A stretch of 64,000 nucleotides of DNA from Boswellia sacra (Eukaryota > Streptophyta > Magnoliopsida > Sapindales > Burseraceae), in contig SNVD02002553.1 of NCBI GenBank assembly GCA_013180625.2, forward strand, positions 103,843-167,842, written 5' to 3'. Shown piece by piece: positions 24,085 through 35,628 of this stretch. Position numbers and translations under genes: made by a program. Within the stretch, counting starts at the first letter, position 1. Each line of letters begins with the position of its first letter. Under the pieces are notes generated by a model, which made no database searches, was not told where the DNA came from, and worked only from the letters and a program-made list of their open reading frames with translations.

Positions 24085-25890
24085 TCTCTATCTACTGGTT
24101 TACTTCGTTTTTGTTTGTTTTTTTATTGTGTTTATTTGAGATTTTTCATGTCATTTCTTTTGAGATTTTTCAGGTTGTTTCTTTCGCCCTAGGTAATATT
24201 TTCTAATCTTGGCTTTTAGAGTGGTGGCTTAAAAAGTTTAAGTCCTCTTGAAACGCATTCTGGATCTCTTTAATCCATAATGGCTGAGTAAGGAGGCTAA
24301 CTTTTAAACGTTTTAGACCCATTCTAACTGACTTGTTTTTGTTTGTTGACTTGTTGAACTTTGTTATTTTATGAGTAAGTTTAGTTTTATGTAATTTAGA
24401 GTTGTTATGTGTTTTGTCTTTATCAGTTTCGATTCAAAAAGAGAAATTTGTGGAAAAAAAACTTGAGAATGGCAGAATATGGGGTTTCTTGAACCCTTGA
24501 AATGCATTCTCTTTAAATAAATCTGTAGTTTGTTTATTTCATGTTGTTTAAAGTGTCTTGTTTCTTGTTTTGTTCTTTCATAATAAAGGTATATAGGCTG
24601 GTCCTAAGGATTGTTGAAATATACAATTTTGACTCAGGTGTAACAACGCCACGTACCTCTTTTCTTGCATTTTGTGGGTCGATGATAACACAACGATTGA
24701 ATTAAGAATAACTCTTGGAAAATGATAAATGATGCATGGATCTGTGTGCTTGAAATGTTATCGGTTTTTGCTTTACTTTTGATTCCTTGCACAACATTGA
24801 GCACCGAGCCATTATCACTGAGTTATTTGTTTACTTAGAGAAAGTTTATGTAATTTGAGTGTTTCTTCAGATTTCAATAAATTCTAGAACTTGTTTAATG
24901 GTCACTGGAGGCGAAATCCTAGACTGTGCAACATTAGGAAAATGATTTAGGCCATCTTTGGACCGTTTGAGCCTTAATAGCCAACCTTGACTGACATGGA
25001 TCCCTAGTTACCCCTTTGAGCCGCTATAAGCCTTTTTCTTTGTTAACTCACTAAAAGATTTCCTAACCTCAATTGAATTTTTTTTTCCAAACAGTTTATC
25101 CCTTACCTATGAGCAAGTAGATCATTCACTATTATATTTAGGTTGGGTTGTGTCATGAGCAATGCAAGTGAGTTTTATTGTGTTTGTAAAAAAAAAAAAA
25201 GAAAGAAAAAAAAGCAATATGTACTTATCTTTCATGTACTTAAACATTGAGGACAATGTGTTGTTTAAGTGCGGGGGAGGGGAAGTGTAGTAAAAAAAAG
25301 AACAAAAACAAAAAAAAAAGAAAAAAAGGGAAAAAAAGAAAAAAAAAAGAAGAAAAAGAGATCTATACCCTTGAGTGTTCTTAAAAAGAATGAAATAACA
25401 AAGTCCTACTTGATCCTTAGTGTTATGCATGTCTACATTAGTGGAGAGTGACTTGAAAAGCAGGCCTATGGAGTTCATTTATACACACATATTCACTATT
25501 AAATATGATTTATTTTTATGCATAAACTCATCCGGGTTACAAATAATTTGGTGAAAATGGCTCTACACACACACACTTGAGGAATTGAAGTGAAGCGAAA
25601 CTAATCTTTGAGATAAAATTCTTGATCAAGTGCATTATTTTGAAGTTTTCCTTAGGTTATAATTAAGTACAATCTTTGAGGCCTATTTACAAGTTGAAGC
25701 ATTTGTGTGTTTTTCTTTGTTTCTCGAGTTTTGTTTTCCTTTGTTTCTCGAGTGTTGTGTTCCTTTTGCAAAAACTGGACAGTCATCATCTTCATTATCA
25801 AAGATTCAACTCTCCATAACTAGTTTCTCTTCTATCCCTATTTTCATTTATGTTTAAGAACATGTTTATATTGTGTTCCTCTTGGAAAAA
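24085..25890 (+). other. 3' region of the diverged cassette
   Basis: No coding frame. It keeps features of a retrotransposon 3' region: the palindrome ACATTGAGGACAATGT at 25244-25259, then a GTGCGGGGGAGGGG purine tract, and long A-rich tracts (25188-25216, 25294-25360). The other two cassettes have the same motif in the same place after LOG. No LTR was recognised here, so the element is decayed or partial. Confidence 0.6.
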
Positions 25891-25892
25891 AT

Positions 25893-26035
25893 GCTTCTAG
25901 AGTATGGGTGGATGATGTTAAACAACCTTCAGCATCATTGTGGAGAACAAGTGCTGATATGGAAACAATAGAAGATGCTAGAGGAAGTTCAGTTGCTTGG
26001 GCAACTGAAGCAATCGTCATGATAGATGACTGTTG
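25893..26035 (+). pseudogene. Ptta/En/Spm transposase C-terminal exon
   Basis: Plus-strand translation reads VWVDDVKQPSASLWR, then a SADMETIEDARGSSVAWATE-like run, to a stop at 26034. This is the conserved end of plant Ptta/En/Spm transposases (a VWVDxAxxPxAxLWRPTSDMxxIEDA pattern). It is on the opposite strand to the fragment at 17530-18145, which suggests a second CACTA element is nested in the first. Confidence 0.6.
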
Positions 26036-26689
26036 ATCTTGGTAAGTTTTCTATCCCCAGTTGTACTTCATTCTTTATGTGTTAGTTGTATATAAAAGTG
26101 TCTAGAGACTGTTTATGAAAGCAAGGTTCCCAAGTTTTAAAATAAAATTCAATCATAATTTTGTTTATAGTAAAATATAATCCTAGTTTTCTTATAATAA
26201 TTTTGTCCTTTTCTCCAAACTTATTATTCTTAGAATGCCTATTAAGGTATTATTTTTGATGAATTTTTCAAATGTTCTATGCAGTTGATAATAAGAAGTG
26301 GATGAAGGTTTATTGCCATAGAGTACCTGTTGGATATAGCCAATGCAATGTACATATGACATAGGTCTCATGGGAGTTGAAACAAAGAAGCTATCAAATT
26401 TTTTGGAACTCTAGCTTTTGACTGGGATACAAGTTATTACGTTAAGCTCTTTGTTTAGATATCACTCTTTGGGAAAGATGGACTTTGATATGTAAACAAC
26501 GTTTAGTTGAATGTTGATTACGCACTTTCAATACTAGATTTATATGTGATGACTTCTACTTGAGCAATTCATGATATATATGAGTACGTGAATGTGCCTA
26601 TTATGATTTATAAATATTTAAGAATTATTATGTACATATTGGTAAATAACATAAAATTTATAACTTTTAAGAAATGATACAATATTATC

Positions 26690-27267
26690 ATTGAAATGTC
26701 CAATTGTATTAAATCACAAATTTTACAATAACGAAGAATGCTATGAAATAAATTAAAAAAATTATATTATAACATTTTTTTAGTGTTATAAGATATATTT
26801 TATATATTATGAAGTCATGGATATGGTAGCAATTATAACATTCATATGCAAGTTATGAATTTTATAGCATTCATGAATGTCATGTAAACATTGAAAATTG
26901 AAAATAAATTATAGCATTATGAAAACGCTAAGAATTTTATAGCACTCATGAATGTTATGTAAACATTGGAAATTAAAAATAAATGATAGCATTATGAAAA
27001 TGCTATAATTTTATAGCATTCATGAATGTTATGTAAACATTAAATATTCAAAATAGATTATAGCATTTTGAGAAAGCTATAAATACAACTTATAGATATC
27101 ATTTTTCAAGTGTTGTTACAGGTATATGAAATGCTATTGTTTTATAACATTTTTTATGGATGCTATAGAGAAAGCATAGCATGGGCAGTTATAACATTCA
27201 GAAAATGCTATGAAAACCGTACAACAGCATTCATGGCATGTTATGAAATCCCATTTTTGTTGTAGTG
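26690..27267 (+). mobile_element. Right end of a second CACTA-like element
   Basis: TTTTTGTTGTAGTG ending at 27267 is a CACTA-type terminus, slightly different from the outer element's TTTTCTTGTAGTG. Just inside it are three to four repeats of about 75-80 bases built on TATAGCATTCATGAATGTTATGTAAACATT, a separate subterminal repeat family. I could not find the matching left end. Confidence 0.55.
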
Positions 27268-27269
27268 CA

Positions 27270-27890
27270 ATTTTCCGCTACGATCCCATTTGGTCGCTAT
27301 ATATGTCATTCTGAAACCCTTTAAACGTGGTAGCTAAAGCTCTTGGGGGTTCCTTACCATTTTAGCAACCAAAACTTTGGTCGCAGAATGAAATTTTCTG
27401 CTACAATTCGATATGGTCACTGTATGTGCCATTCTATGACCATTCATTATGGTAGCCAAATCACTTGGGAAAATCGATTTCCTTAACCTTTTAGCAACGA
27501 AAATGTTGGTCGCGGAATAAAATTTTCTGCCACCATTTCTTTTGGTCGCTATAGATGACATGACATCTAGCTACCACTTCTCTGGTGGCTAAATATGATT
27601 TTGGGACAATATCTCTTAATCTTTTCAGCGACCACAATTGGTCGTGAAAAGCTTCTTTCAGCTACGAAACATTCAATGGTCGCTAAAAGATAATTTTCCA
27701 CCACTTGATTTTTTGCGACTAACGTTGTTTTCGTCGCTGGATAAGGATATGGTGACGAAATATTGGTCGTTGAAAAAAATTTTTACTTCGTCAGCTTTGG
27801 CCACCACCTTCAGCTACGAACATATACTTTTATCGCAGAATCAAACATATTGCTATCAATTTCTATCTGTCGCCGAAAATTTGGTTGCTA
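27270..27890. repeat. CACTA right subterminal repeats
   Basis: Repeated TTTGGTCGC, TGGTCGCTA and TTTTAGCAACGAAA motifs mirror those at 16550-17215. The segment is interrupted at its inner edge (27267) by the end of a second CACTA-like element. Confidence 0.85.
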
Positions 27891-29013
27891 AAGGGTAGTT
27901 TTCTTGTAGTGATATATCTTCAATCAAGTGAAGTGACTGCATGCAGCAAATGAAGATCCCATCACTTGGCGATACTGCTAATCTTCTCTTTTCACTCTCC
28001 TCCTTCACCCTCTTTTTCACCTCATTATCAATGTCCATTACACATGTTATGGACCTTGTTATCTCATCTGCAAAGACCACCTCTCCGCTAGTGTTTTTAT
28101 AATCCAATTTCATCTCCACTGCCAATCCCAATTCTCTCACCATTTCAAAAGCATTTATCTGTTGTTCAGCGTACATTGGCCATGTTCCAATTGGAACACC
28201 ATACCACAAGCTTTCTAAGATGGAATTCCACCCACAGTGTGACACAAATCCTCCGGTAGATCTATGAGCCAATATCTCTTTCTGTGGTGCCCATCCACAT
28301 GCCATTCCAATATTCTTTGTTCTTTCCAAGAACTCATTTGGCAATAACTCCTGGAGATCGGTACTCGTGTAGTCAATAGGCCCTTCAAATTTACCCTTTG
28401 GTGGTGGCTTAAGTAAAGACCACAAGAACTTTTGCGCACTTTGTTCCAGCCCAACTGCAATTTCTTCCACTTGTTCTTCACCAAAACTCCCCAACTTTCT
28501 AAAGCACAAGAAGATAAATGATGAAGAAGGTTGATCGTCAAGCCATTTCATGATCTCATCTCGTTGTAACCCATCTGACTGTAATTGAGTCTCACGCTTA
28601 ACATCAATGACCGGTCCAACTGTGTAAAAAGGCGCAATTGTGACATCATGATCACGCAAGTAAGAGTTAACTGCGTGAGACTCCATCTCCGCATATGAGT
28701 TTACGATGATGCCTCTTGGTTTCTTTCAATCTTCTTGCATGGTTTAGAACTGTAGTGTACCCACCAAACTTGTTAAATAAAAATGAGGGCACAAAACTGC
28801 TAACTACTGGATTGATATAATCGCGGATGATTGCATGAGTATCCGATTCTTCAAATTCTTTGCCAACCTGGTCGTGTCGAGCTGTTAGGTGTAGCGTTAC
28901 ACCAAGAAAAGCTGCACTAGAGGTGAAGAACAAATAACAAGGAATACCAAGTTTTTTTGCTACATCTATCATGGATGTGCAGAAGAAATCAATTACCAAT
29001 CCAGCAAATGGAA

Positions 29014-29393
29014 CGTTGAAGAATGAGCCGGCGACTCATAAGCAGTGGCTTGGTTAAGGAAACCCATCGGAGTCATAGCGAAAGCGAGTCTTCATAGAGC
29101 AATTGTCACTGCTTATGTATCCGAACCTAGGTGATCTATCCATGACCAGGATGAAGCTTGGGTGAAACTAAGTGGAGGACCGAACCGACTGATGTTGAAG
29201 AATCAGTGGATGAGTTGTGGTTAGGGGTGAAATGCCACTTGAACCCAGAGCTAGCTGGTTCTTCCTGAAATGCGTTGAGGCACAGCAGTTGACTGGACAT
29301 CTAGGGATAAAGCACTGTTTCAATGCGGGCCGCGAGAGCAGTACCAAATCTAGGCAAACTCTGAATACTAGATATGACCTTAAAATAACAGGG
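29014..29393 (+). other. Plastid 23S rRNA gene fragment in the nucleus (NUPT)
   Basis: About 380 bases read as an internal segment of chloroplast 23S rRNA: GAATGAGCCGGCGACTCATA at the start, GAAATGCCACTTGAACCCAG and AGAGCTAGCTGGTTCTTCC in the middle, GGCAAACTCTGAATACTAGA near the end. A few substitutions typical of an old nuclear copy are seen. The UGT pseudogene resumes on both sides without loss (…CAAATGGAA and GTGAGTTGG…), so the piece was inserted cleanly into coding sequence. It is not a functional rRNA. Confidence 0.93.
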
Positions 29394-29446
29394 GTGAGTT
29401 GGAGTTTGACATCACATGCTTGATAATAGCGTCTCTAATATAAGGT

Positions 29447-29745
29447 TTAAGTTTGTCACTTTTCTAAAGCTTAAATTATAGATTTGGGCTTAATATTAAT
29501 ACTTTAAACGTTCTAATACGCCCCTTCATATACAAGGGTCCCGTGCACTTGCTATGAGGACCTGATCAAGTCTCACATGCTTCAAAGAGTCTTACACATA
29601 AGCCAAACAATAAAACTTTTAATTAATTTTTAAATAACATGGAGATGATTCGAACCTACGACTGTTGAATCATTATGTCTTTGATATCATGTCAAATTTG
29701 TCACTTTTTTTAAAAATTTAAATTTTTAAAAAAGTAACAAACTTA
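29447..29745. mobile_element. Small terminal-inverted-repeat element (MITE-like)
   Basis: TTAAGTTTGTCACTTTTCTAAA at the left and its imperfect complement TAACAAACTTAA at the right bound about 300 non-coding bases that are absent from the intact UGT. The flanking TTTAA / TTAAA suggests a short AT target duplication. The family was not identified. Confidence 0.65.
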
Positions 29746-30032
29746 AAATGACTATCTATAACATAGAAGAAAAATTTTTCTGAGGATTTAGAGAACTCTA
29801 TTGAAGTAAAGTCAATGCAAAGAAGATTGATAAACTTTATTCTAGTATGGGTAGCTGCAAGTGTTTCAGTGTATCCAGGTATGTCACCAGGGCTAGCAGG
29901 TGGCCTCATGACAAGAAGAGTTATTGAGAAACGATCATCTCGATCCAATAAGCGGTTTGCAAACTCAATACCGGGTACAAGGTGCCCAAATCCTGGGACA
30001 GGGATGAACACTAGCTCTGCAACTTTCTTCAT

Positions 30033-31575
30033 TTGTGTGTCGCCGTACTTATGTCTTTTTCTGTAGTATTATATTTGTGTTGAAATTTAAGGAAGGAAGG
30101 TCTATTATATCGAGTAAGGTACAAATTAAACAACAATCCTTACAAGGATTGATTTTTATAACAATAACAGGTTTTATAGTGGTTGTCATTAATTTTATTT
30201 GATTTAATTAGCGTAGTATTGTATCTTAGACTTTTTCTCTGCATACCGAGAGGGCTTGATCATGCTAGCTTGCCCTTTTTAATTGGTTACATAATACAAT
30301 AACCTGATTAAGTGACTGTTGTAGTCTCTCTCATGATTATTTTTCAAAGATAAAATTTCTTCTCTTTTTTTAATACTATTTTTTATTTTATCTATGTTTA
30401 AATAGATATACAGAAATCTTTTATTTAATCAACTTTTTAGCCAGTTTTTATTTACTTTACTTCTTCCTTTTATTTTTATTATTATTTACTTTAAGAAAAG
30501 TTAGGAGGCACGCTGTTTTATGAAAACCTAAAGCAACTCCTGCCTTTTCATTATTATTATTATAATATTATATGTATATAATATGGCTATTATATATATG
30601 TATGCATGTATGTATATGTATATATATATTTTTCACCCTTTACCTTACCTCACCGTTTCTTAACGTCTCAGCCTCATAAAAAGCTTTTTTTTGTTTTAAT
30701 CTTCCTTCAGCAATCAAATAAAGTTTCTTTCCTTTCCCTGTAGCTTTATACGTCTTCCCCTTCCTTCCTTTGACGGCTTTGCGGGAGTTATTCGTTTTTG
30801 GTGAGATATATATATATATATATATATATACTCATTCAGTTGAGAGTTCTTTCTCCATTGTGCTGAAGCTTCTCAGAAGATTTTGCATTATTTTCCCCTT
30901 TTTTTGCTTTTCTTTTTGCATTTACGGGAAGTTCCTGGAGTCAAGGTACGTACCCCTCCTTCGTATATTCACATATATGTTTTATTTTATTTATATTTTT
31001 ATTATTTCATACATATAAATTTTTTATTTTTTATGTTTGTAGAGGTGTCGGCTTTAGCCATTTTGTATGTATTTGATGGCTAGATCTGCGTTTTTAGCTT
31101 GGTGGTATGTCAAAATCTGCTGAGGACTAAATTAATATGCAGAGGAACTTGAAATCGAATTAAGGGGCTGGGTGGGGGGTGTTTTGAACATTAACATAAG
31201 CATGTAATCATAAGGAATAGCAAAGGATGGTAATGTCATAGGACCGATTTGGTATGTTTAATGTGTTCTGTGAGCAATCGATTGAAGTCAGGTGAATATA
31301 TTTTAACATCTAAGTGCTTCGTGGGGTGTATGGCTGGAAACAATTTTAATCAAGTGGAATCCTAAGTATGAATGTAATCCCTGTATATAAAAAGAGATAA
31401 TGGAATTTAATTATTCCTAAAAAATAACTAAAAGAACATATAATGGAGTTATCTAGCAGAACTTACATGAACATAGTGTATACATGTTTAGGAATAAAAT
31501 AACTATAGAAATAGTTAGTGGACCAAAAGGCTAATAAAATGAAGATTATAAAATGGTGACATAATCATCAGTTAC
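30033..31575. other. Promoter-like AT-rich region, no coding gene
   Basis: Immediately upstream (minus strand) of the UGT pseudogene. Further right, an AT microsatellite lies at 30806-30830. The pyrimidine-rich 30640-30960 ends in GGAGTCAAG before GTACGTACC, which resembles a plant 5' UTR exon and donor site on the plus strand. No protein frame follows it. Confidence 0.45.
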
Positions 31576-31584
31576 GTTACTAAA

Positions 31585-32245
31585 GGAGTAATTAACGTTG
31601 TTATCCCCAACGTTTAGACGAAGTAACATTCTCTCCTCAATATTCGGTAAAGTAACATAAAGACCCCTAATTTTTAAATATCATTAGTCCATCCATTAAA
31701 CGTATTATGGAAAGATAATTTTACCTTTATTTATATTATAAGATTTATTTATTTATTTCTCTTTGTAATGGAGAAAAATTTTAAAACATTAATTTTTATT
31801 TACAAACTATTTTTTTTAAATGGTTTATTTACAAACTATTTACTTTTTAATTTTATTTTTAAGAAATATAAATTTTAAAAAACAAAAATTAGAAAGAAAA
31901 CCGGTTAGACTACTATTTTCATTTATCTACAAATCATTTTCTTTTTAATTTTTATTTTTAAAAAAATCACTTTTTATAAACCATCTATACAAACCATTTT
32001 CTATAAAATTTTAAAAAATATGAATTTTTCAAGTCTTATTGGTGTTTTTTAAATTTATCTCATTTATAAAGAGAAATAAATAAAAAATCTTATAATATAA
32101 ATAAGGGCAAAATTATCTTCTTGCAATATGTTTAATGGATGGATTAACGATATTTGGAAATTAAGGGCCTGTATGTTACTTCGTCGAAGGTTAGAGGAAG
32201 AGTATTACTTCGCCCAAATGTTCGGGGTGACAATGTTAATTACTC
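31585..32245. mobile_element. Mutator-like MITE with long terminal inverted repeats
   Basis: The two ends, about 180 bases each, are imperfect reverse complements (GAGTAATTAACGTTGT against its partner ending GTTAATTACTC). A 9-bp direct repeat GTTACTAAA flanks it at 31576-31584 and 32246-32254. Long inverted repeats with 9-bp target duplications are the Mutator-like signature. There is no coding capacity. Confidence 0.85.
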
Positions 32246-32254
32246 GTTACTAAA

Positions 32255-32984
32255 CTGATTATGGGAGAATGGCTTGGATTAATAAACTTACGAGACCATG
32301 AAGAAAGCAGTCTAGTGGTGAGGTGGCTTTGGAAAGGTATAAATAGAAAGATAAACCGTGTAGAAAAAGTGGGCAAAATTTAAATTGTAATATTGAAACT
32401 CTAAGAAAAGCATATGCCAAACCCACCAATTCAGATTTGGAGGCTGGTGAAGACATAAATACCAACCATAAATCTGATCTGATTCATGATTCAATGTATA
32501 AAAAGAAGAATAATACAACATCATTCAAATATGTAAACAACTCTAGAAGCTTAGCGATTTCAGAAAATATGCAAGGGAAGAGGTATTGTAATGAACTAAA
32601 TAATGAACTTATAAACTTTATCAGGTTATGATAACAATAATAAATCGCATATGTTTGACCTCCTCAATGATTCTAGGGGTAGGTGAGCAGAGCAAAAATT
32701 TATCTTAAAAATCACTAAGTGGCGAAGACTTGAATGTAATACTTGAATCCTAATTAGAGTGGTAGCTTAGTGTTGACTTATGTTGGTTTATATGTAAAAA
32801 TAAAGCTAAGTGTCGAATCAAATTTCAATTTAGCAATGTGATATTTGTGTAATATAATAATGCACTGTCATGAATGTGATATGATTTGGAATTGTTAGAA
32901 TTTAAAAAGTGATACTTAGCTCTTAATTTTTGACTTTAGGTTGATATACACCATTGGTTACATGTGAGTCCACTTTGTTAATCA
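32255..32984. other. Spacer, no gene recognised
   Basis: No family-assignable frame. By position it should include the 3' end region and possibly LTR of the Tat-lineage relic that begins to its right, but no second LTR copy was found in the window. Confidence 0.4.
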
Positions 32985-35619
32985 AGCATAGATGACTTGT
33001 CACCTTCAGATTCTAACTCCCTATTTGCTGAGACTGGTATTCCTGAAAAAGATAAGATACTTAGGGAGCTTGACTCCTCAAATAATTTCCCATTTAGTTC
33101 TGGCCCTCCTTTTGATAAGTCCAAAACTAGTAGTATCCCTAGTTCCACTTTAAATGATATTCCTTTAGCTGCGTCTGTTATTCCCAATTTTGGTTGGAAA
33201 AACGTTCCTTTGGAGGACGCTTACTTATATGTCAACCTTGATTTAAGACCTTGTAGGTCTTCTAGCTTTAACATTGTGCTTCTTAGTGAAACAAGTCGAA
33301 GAGTCATGGCTGCAAGATTCTCCACATCCTTCTGATCATAGGGATGAGTTTATTCCCTCAAATGATATTGATGTTAGGAGAGTTGCTAAGGTAGTTGACC
33401 CTTCTCTGTTCAGTGGTGAGCCTCACATTAATCTTAGTGCCACCGAAGACTATAAAGCTAGCAACGAAGCTAGTGATGATGAGAATTCTTTAGATGAGTC
33501 CAAGACCTTTGACATTAGTTTTCGGGTGCCTCCTAGAGAAGAAAGTGCTTTAAGCAAAAAATTTCACATTGCAGGGATCGTAAGAATTATAACTCTACCA
33601 AGTATGCCATAGCAGGGTTTCCTAGTTCTATGGATGATGCTTGTGCTACTTGGTATCACAAAGCATATGAAGTTTTGGATACTGTAACATGTAGGACCAC
33701 CTATGGGCTAATGGTGTTGAGTATAAGCCGGGTGAGAATCTCTTCCATACATCTTTTTTTGAACATGGGGTTAGGTTCTCTCTTAAGCCTTATTTTGCCA
33801 ACTTCTTTAGGTATGTCGACTTGGCTCCAAGTCAATTGAATCCTAATAGGTGGAGAGACCTTTCAGCCTTGTATTGTATTTGGAAGCTTGCCAATAAAAT
33901 TGAAATTACACTAGATGAAGTTTTTTACCTCTACTCTATTAAATCTAACACATCTTCCACCACAGTGGGTTGGCACACTTTGGCCCTTAGACCTAGTGTT
34001 AAGGGTGAGGATGGCAAAAGTATCCTGTGGGACACTTCCTCTTCAAACCAAGATTGGAAGGATAGGTGGTTCCACGTTGGTAGTGAGTGGGATGCCCTTT
34101 CTAGTAATTTGACCATGAAACCCCAAGAAGGTTCAAGTCACCCAGTGAGTATTTCATCTTATCAACTTTCTTTTTTTTATTACTATTATTTGGTGATGTC
34201 TCCCTAGGTTTAGGTTTGATAAGGAAGTTCCCTCCACCTCAAATCTTTGACTTGTTTATATCATTATTTGTTTTGCAGGGTCTATTGATAAAACTGTTTT
34301 ATCAAAAGCACAAGATACCAGAGTGAAGAAGGCCTTCAATCAACCCAACCATGACATCAAGTGGCTAATTGATTCTGAGGAACTGAGGGAAAGCAGACTT
34401 ATTTCTCACCATCCAGAGGTTGAAGAAAATTTTATCCCAAATGGTATTTACATAAGTGTATGACTTGAGCATCCACCTGTCATTTATTTGAGCTTCAACC
34501 TTCCCCCTACTTGAGGCTCAAGCTAGCATTATTTTGTGTTTTACTCTCTCTTTAGTATTGACAATTATATTAACCTTAAAGTCTGGTGTGGTCTCTTATG
34601 TAGGTAAGGGAGGAATGGATAAAAAAATTGATGCAAGCACTTTGATAAGGGCTTTGAAAATTAGGAAGAAGGCTGGTGGACCTAGAAACACTAGTCCCAT
34701 AGAGGCAGCAACAACCAAAGATGAGCGACAAAAGCATATGGCTCATAAAACCAGGCTAAAAAATGGGAATCTACTGTAGCTCATGTAGTAACATTCGAAA
34801 TAAGTTAGAGAGCCTTTCAACCTTAACAACACCCTAAAGAGGTTCCTTAGTTCTCCTGAAAAAGCTTTCAAGAGCTTTTCTATATTTGATAACTCCCCTC
34901 TGCATGGTGACAAGACTTTTGTTGCGGCACATATGCATCCTTTGTTCACGGCTTCCTCCCAAGTCCTATCGGAGGACATGGCTCAAAGCACTGTAAACAT
35001 GAAGACAATGAATGCCATTGATGTTTCTATGACTAGTCATACTATGATATGTACTTCAATCCCTTGTCATTTATTTAATTTTTGCTTTCCCATTCCTCCA
35101 TCTGGGATATCCTTTACAAAATCGAGCTTTAACTTGTTGGAGGGTAATCTAATAGAGCCTTGTCTAATTAGTGCCTCTCTCTCTTTTTCTCTTTTTCTTT
35201 TTTTTTTTAGGCTAACATAATGGCTCAACATCGCGATACCATCAAGGCTACTTTCCTCGAAAACGAAAAGCTAAAGATGGAGAATCAAAGGTTGAGGGAA
35301 GATTAAAAAAAACTATGACACTTGGGAAGCTTCGATTAAGGAACAACATAGAAAGGATGTGGCATTCATGGATAAAAAAATCCAGGAGCTAGTAACAAGG
35401 TCCGAAATATGGAGGAAGTTGTAGTCGCCAAGGACAAGGAGCTAGCCAAGGAAAAGAAAATTAACTAGGCTAATGCTAATCAACATGATAGGATTTTTTA
35501 GGATGTTGGAACATTGGTGATAGAGCAGTTAACTGTAAAAATGATGGATAAGTATCCCAGAATTGATTTTGTCAGCTTGGCAAATGAGTTGATAGATGAA
35601 ATGGAAGTAGTTCCTTAAA
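32985..35619 (+). pseudogene. Antisense-ORF type 'gypsy transposon' protein (Transposase_28-like) of a Tat-lineage element
   Basis: Collinear plus-strand pieces separated by frameshifts and possible introns. A Ser-rich N-terminus (32991-33330) is followed by an acidic linker. A core at 33700-34135 reads FFEHGVRFSLKPYFANFF, then APSQLNPNRWRDLSALYCIW, the pattern of the 'putative gypsy type transposon' domain (PF04195). Then come a short exon-like block (34280-34460), a basic block (34600-34779) and a Glu/Lys-rich coiled coil from 35219 to the stop at 35619. In Tat-lineage retrotransposons such an ORF lies antisense to pol, between integrase and the 3' LTR. The minus-strand Tat integrase at 51540-52690 fits that arrangement once nested insertions are removed. 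Function unknown. Confidence 0.65.
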
Positions 35620-35628
35620 ATGGTGGAC

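Larger units (their letters stand above)
16537..27911. mobile_element. CACTA (En/Spm) DNA transposon inserted in a UGT gene
   Basis: The left end CACTACAAGAAAAT and right end TTTTCTTGTAGTG are perfect 13-base terminal inverted repeats. They are flanked by the 3-bp target duplication ATA (16534-16536 and 27912-27914), as CACTA elements make. Both flanks are halves of one UGT gene, which independently confirms the boundaries. Inside each end are dense subterminal repeats around a TTGGTCGC core. The 11.4-kb interior carries fragments of a plant Ptta/En/Spm transposase on both strands, a hAT element, a second CACTA-like end, and a CRP-LOG cassette relic. No intact transposase is left, so the copy is probably non-autonomous. 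Confidence 0.92.
27912..30032 (-). pseudogene. UGT71-like glycosyltransferase pseudogene, multiply interrupted
   Basis: Paralogue of the intact UGT at 3203-4672 and clearly similar throughout. The N-terminal part (30032-29746) carries PGFGHLVPG with the catalytic His. The middle (29446-29394 and 29013-28667) includes VIDFFCTS with the catalytic Asp. The C-terminal part (28686-27912) keeps a full PSPG box. Disruptions, in gene order, are an inverted-repeat element at 29745-29447, a plastid rRNA insertion at 29393-29014, a one-base insertion near 28712 (ETKRG region), and the CACTA element that removes the last seven codons to 16517. A functional enzyme is not possible. Confidence 0.93.

Noticed and set aside
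25122..25478. Frame rich in Phe (minus strand) or Lys (plus strand)
   Set aside because: Translation of A-rich/T-rich tracts in a retrotransposon 3' region. The same applies to 44603-44848 and 56316-56597.
29014..29393. Functional rRNA gene
   Set aside because: Only a 380-base internal piece of plastid 23S rRNA, inserted in a nuclear pseudogene.
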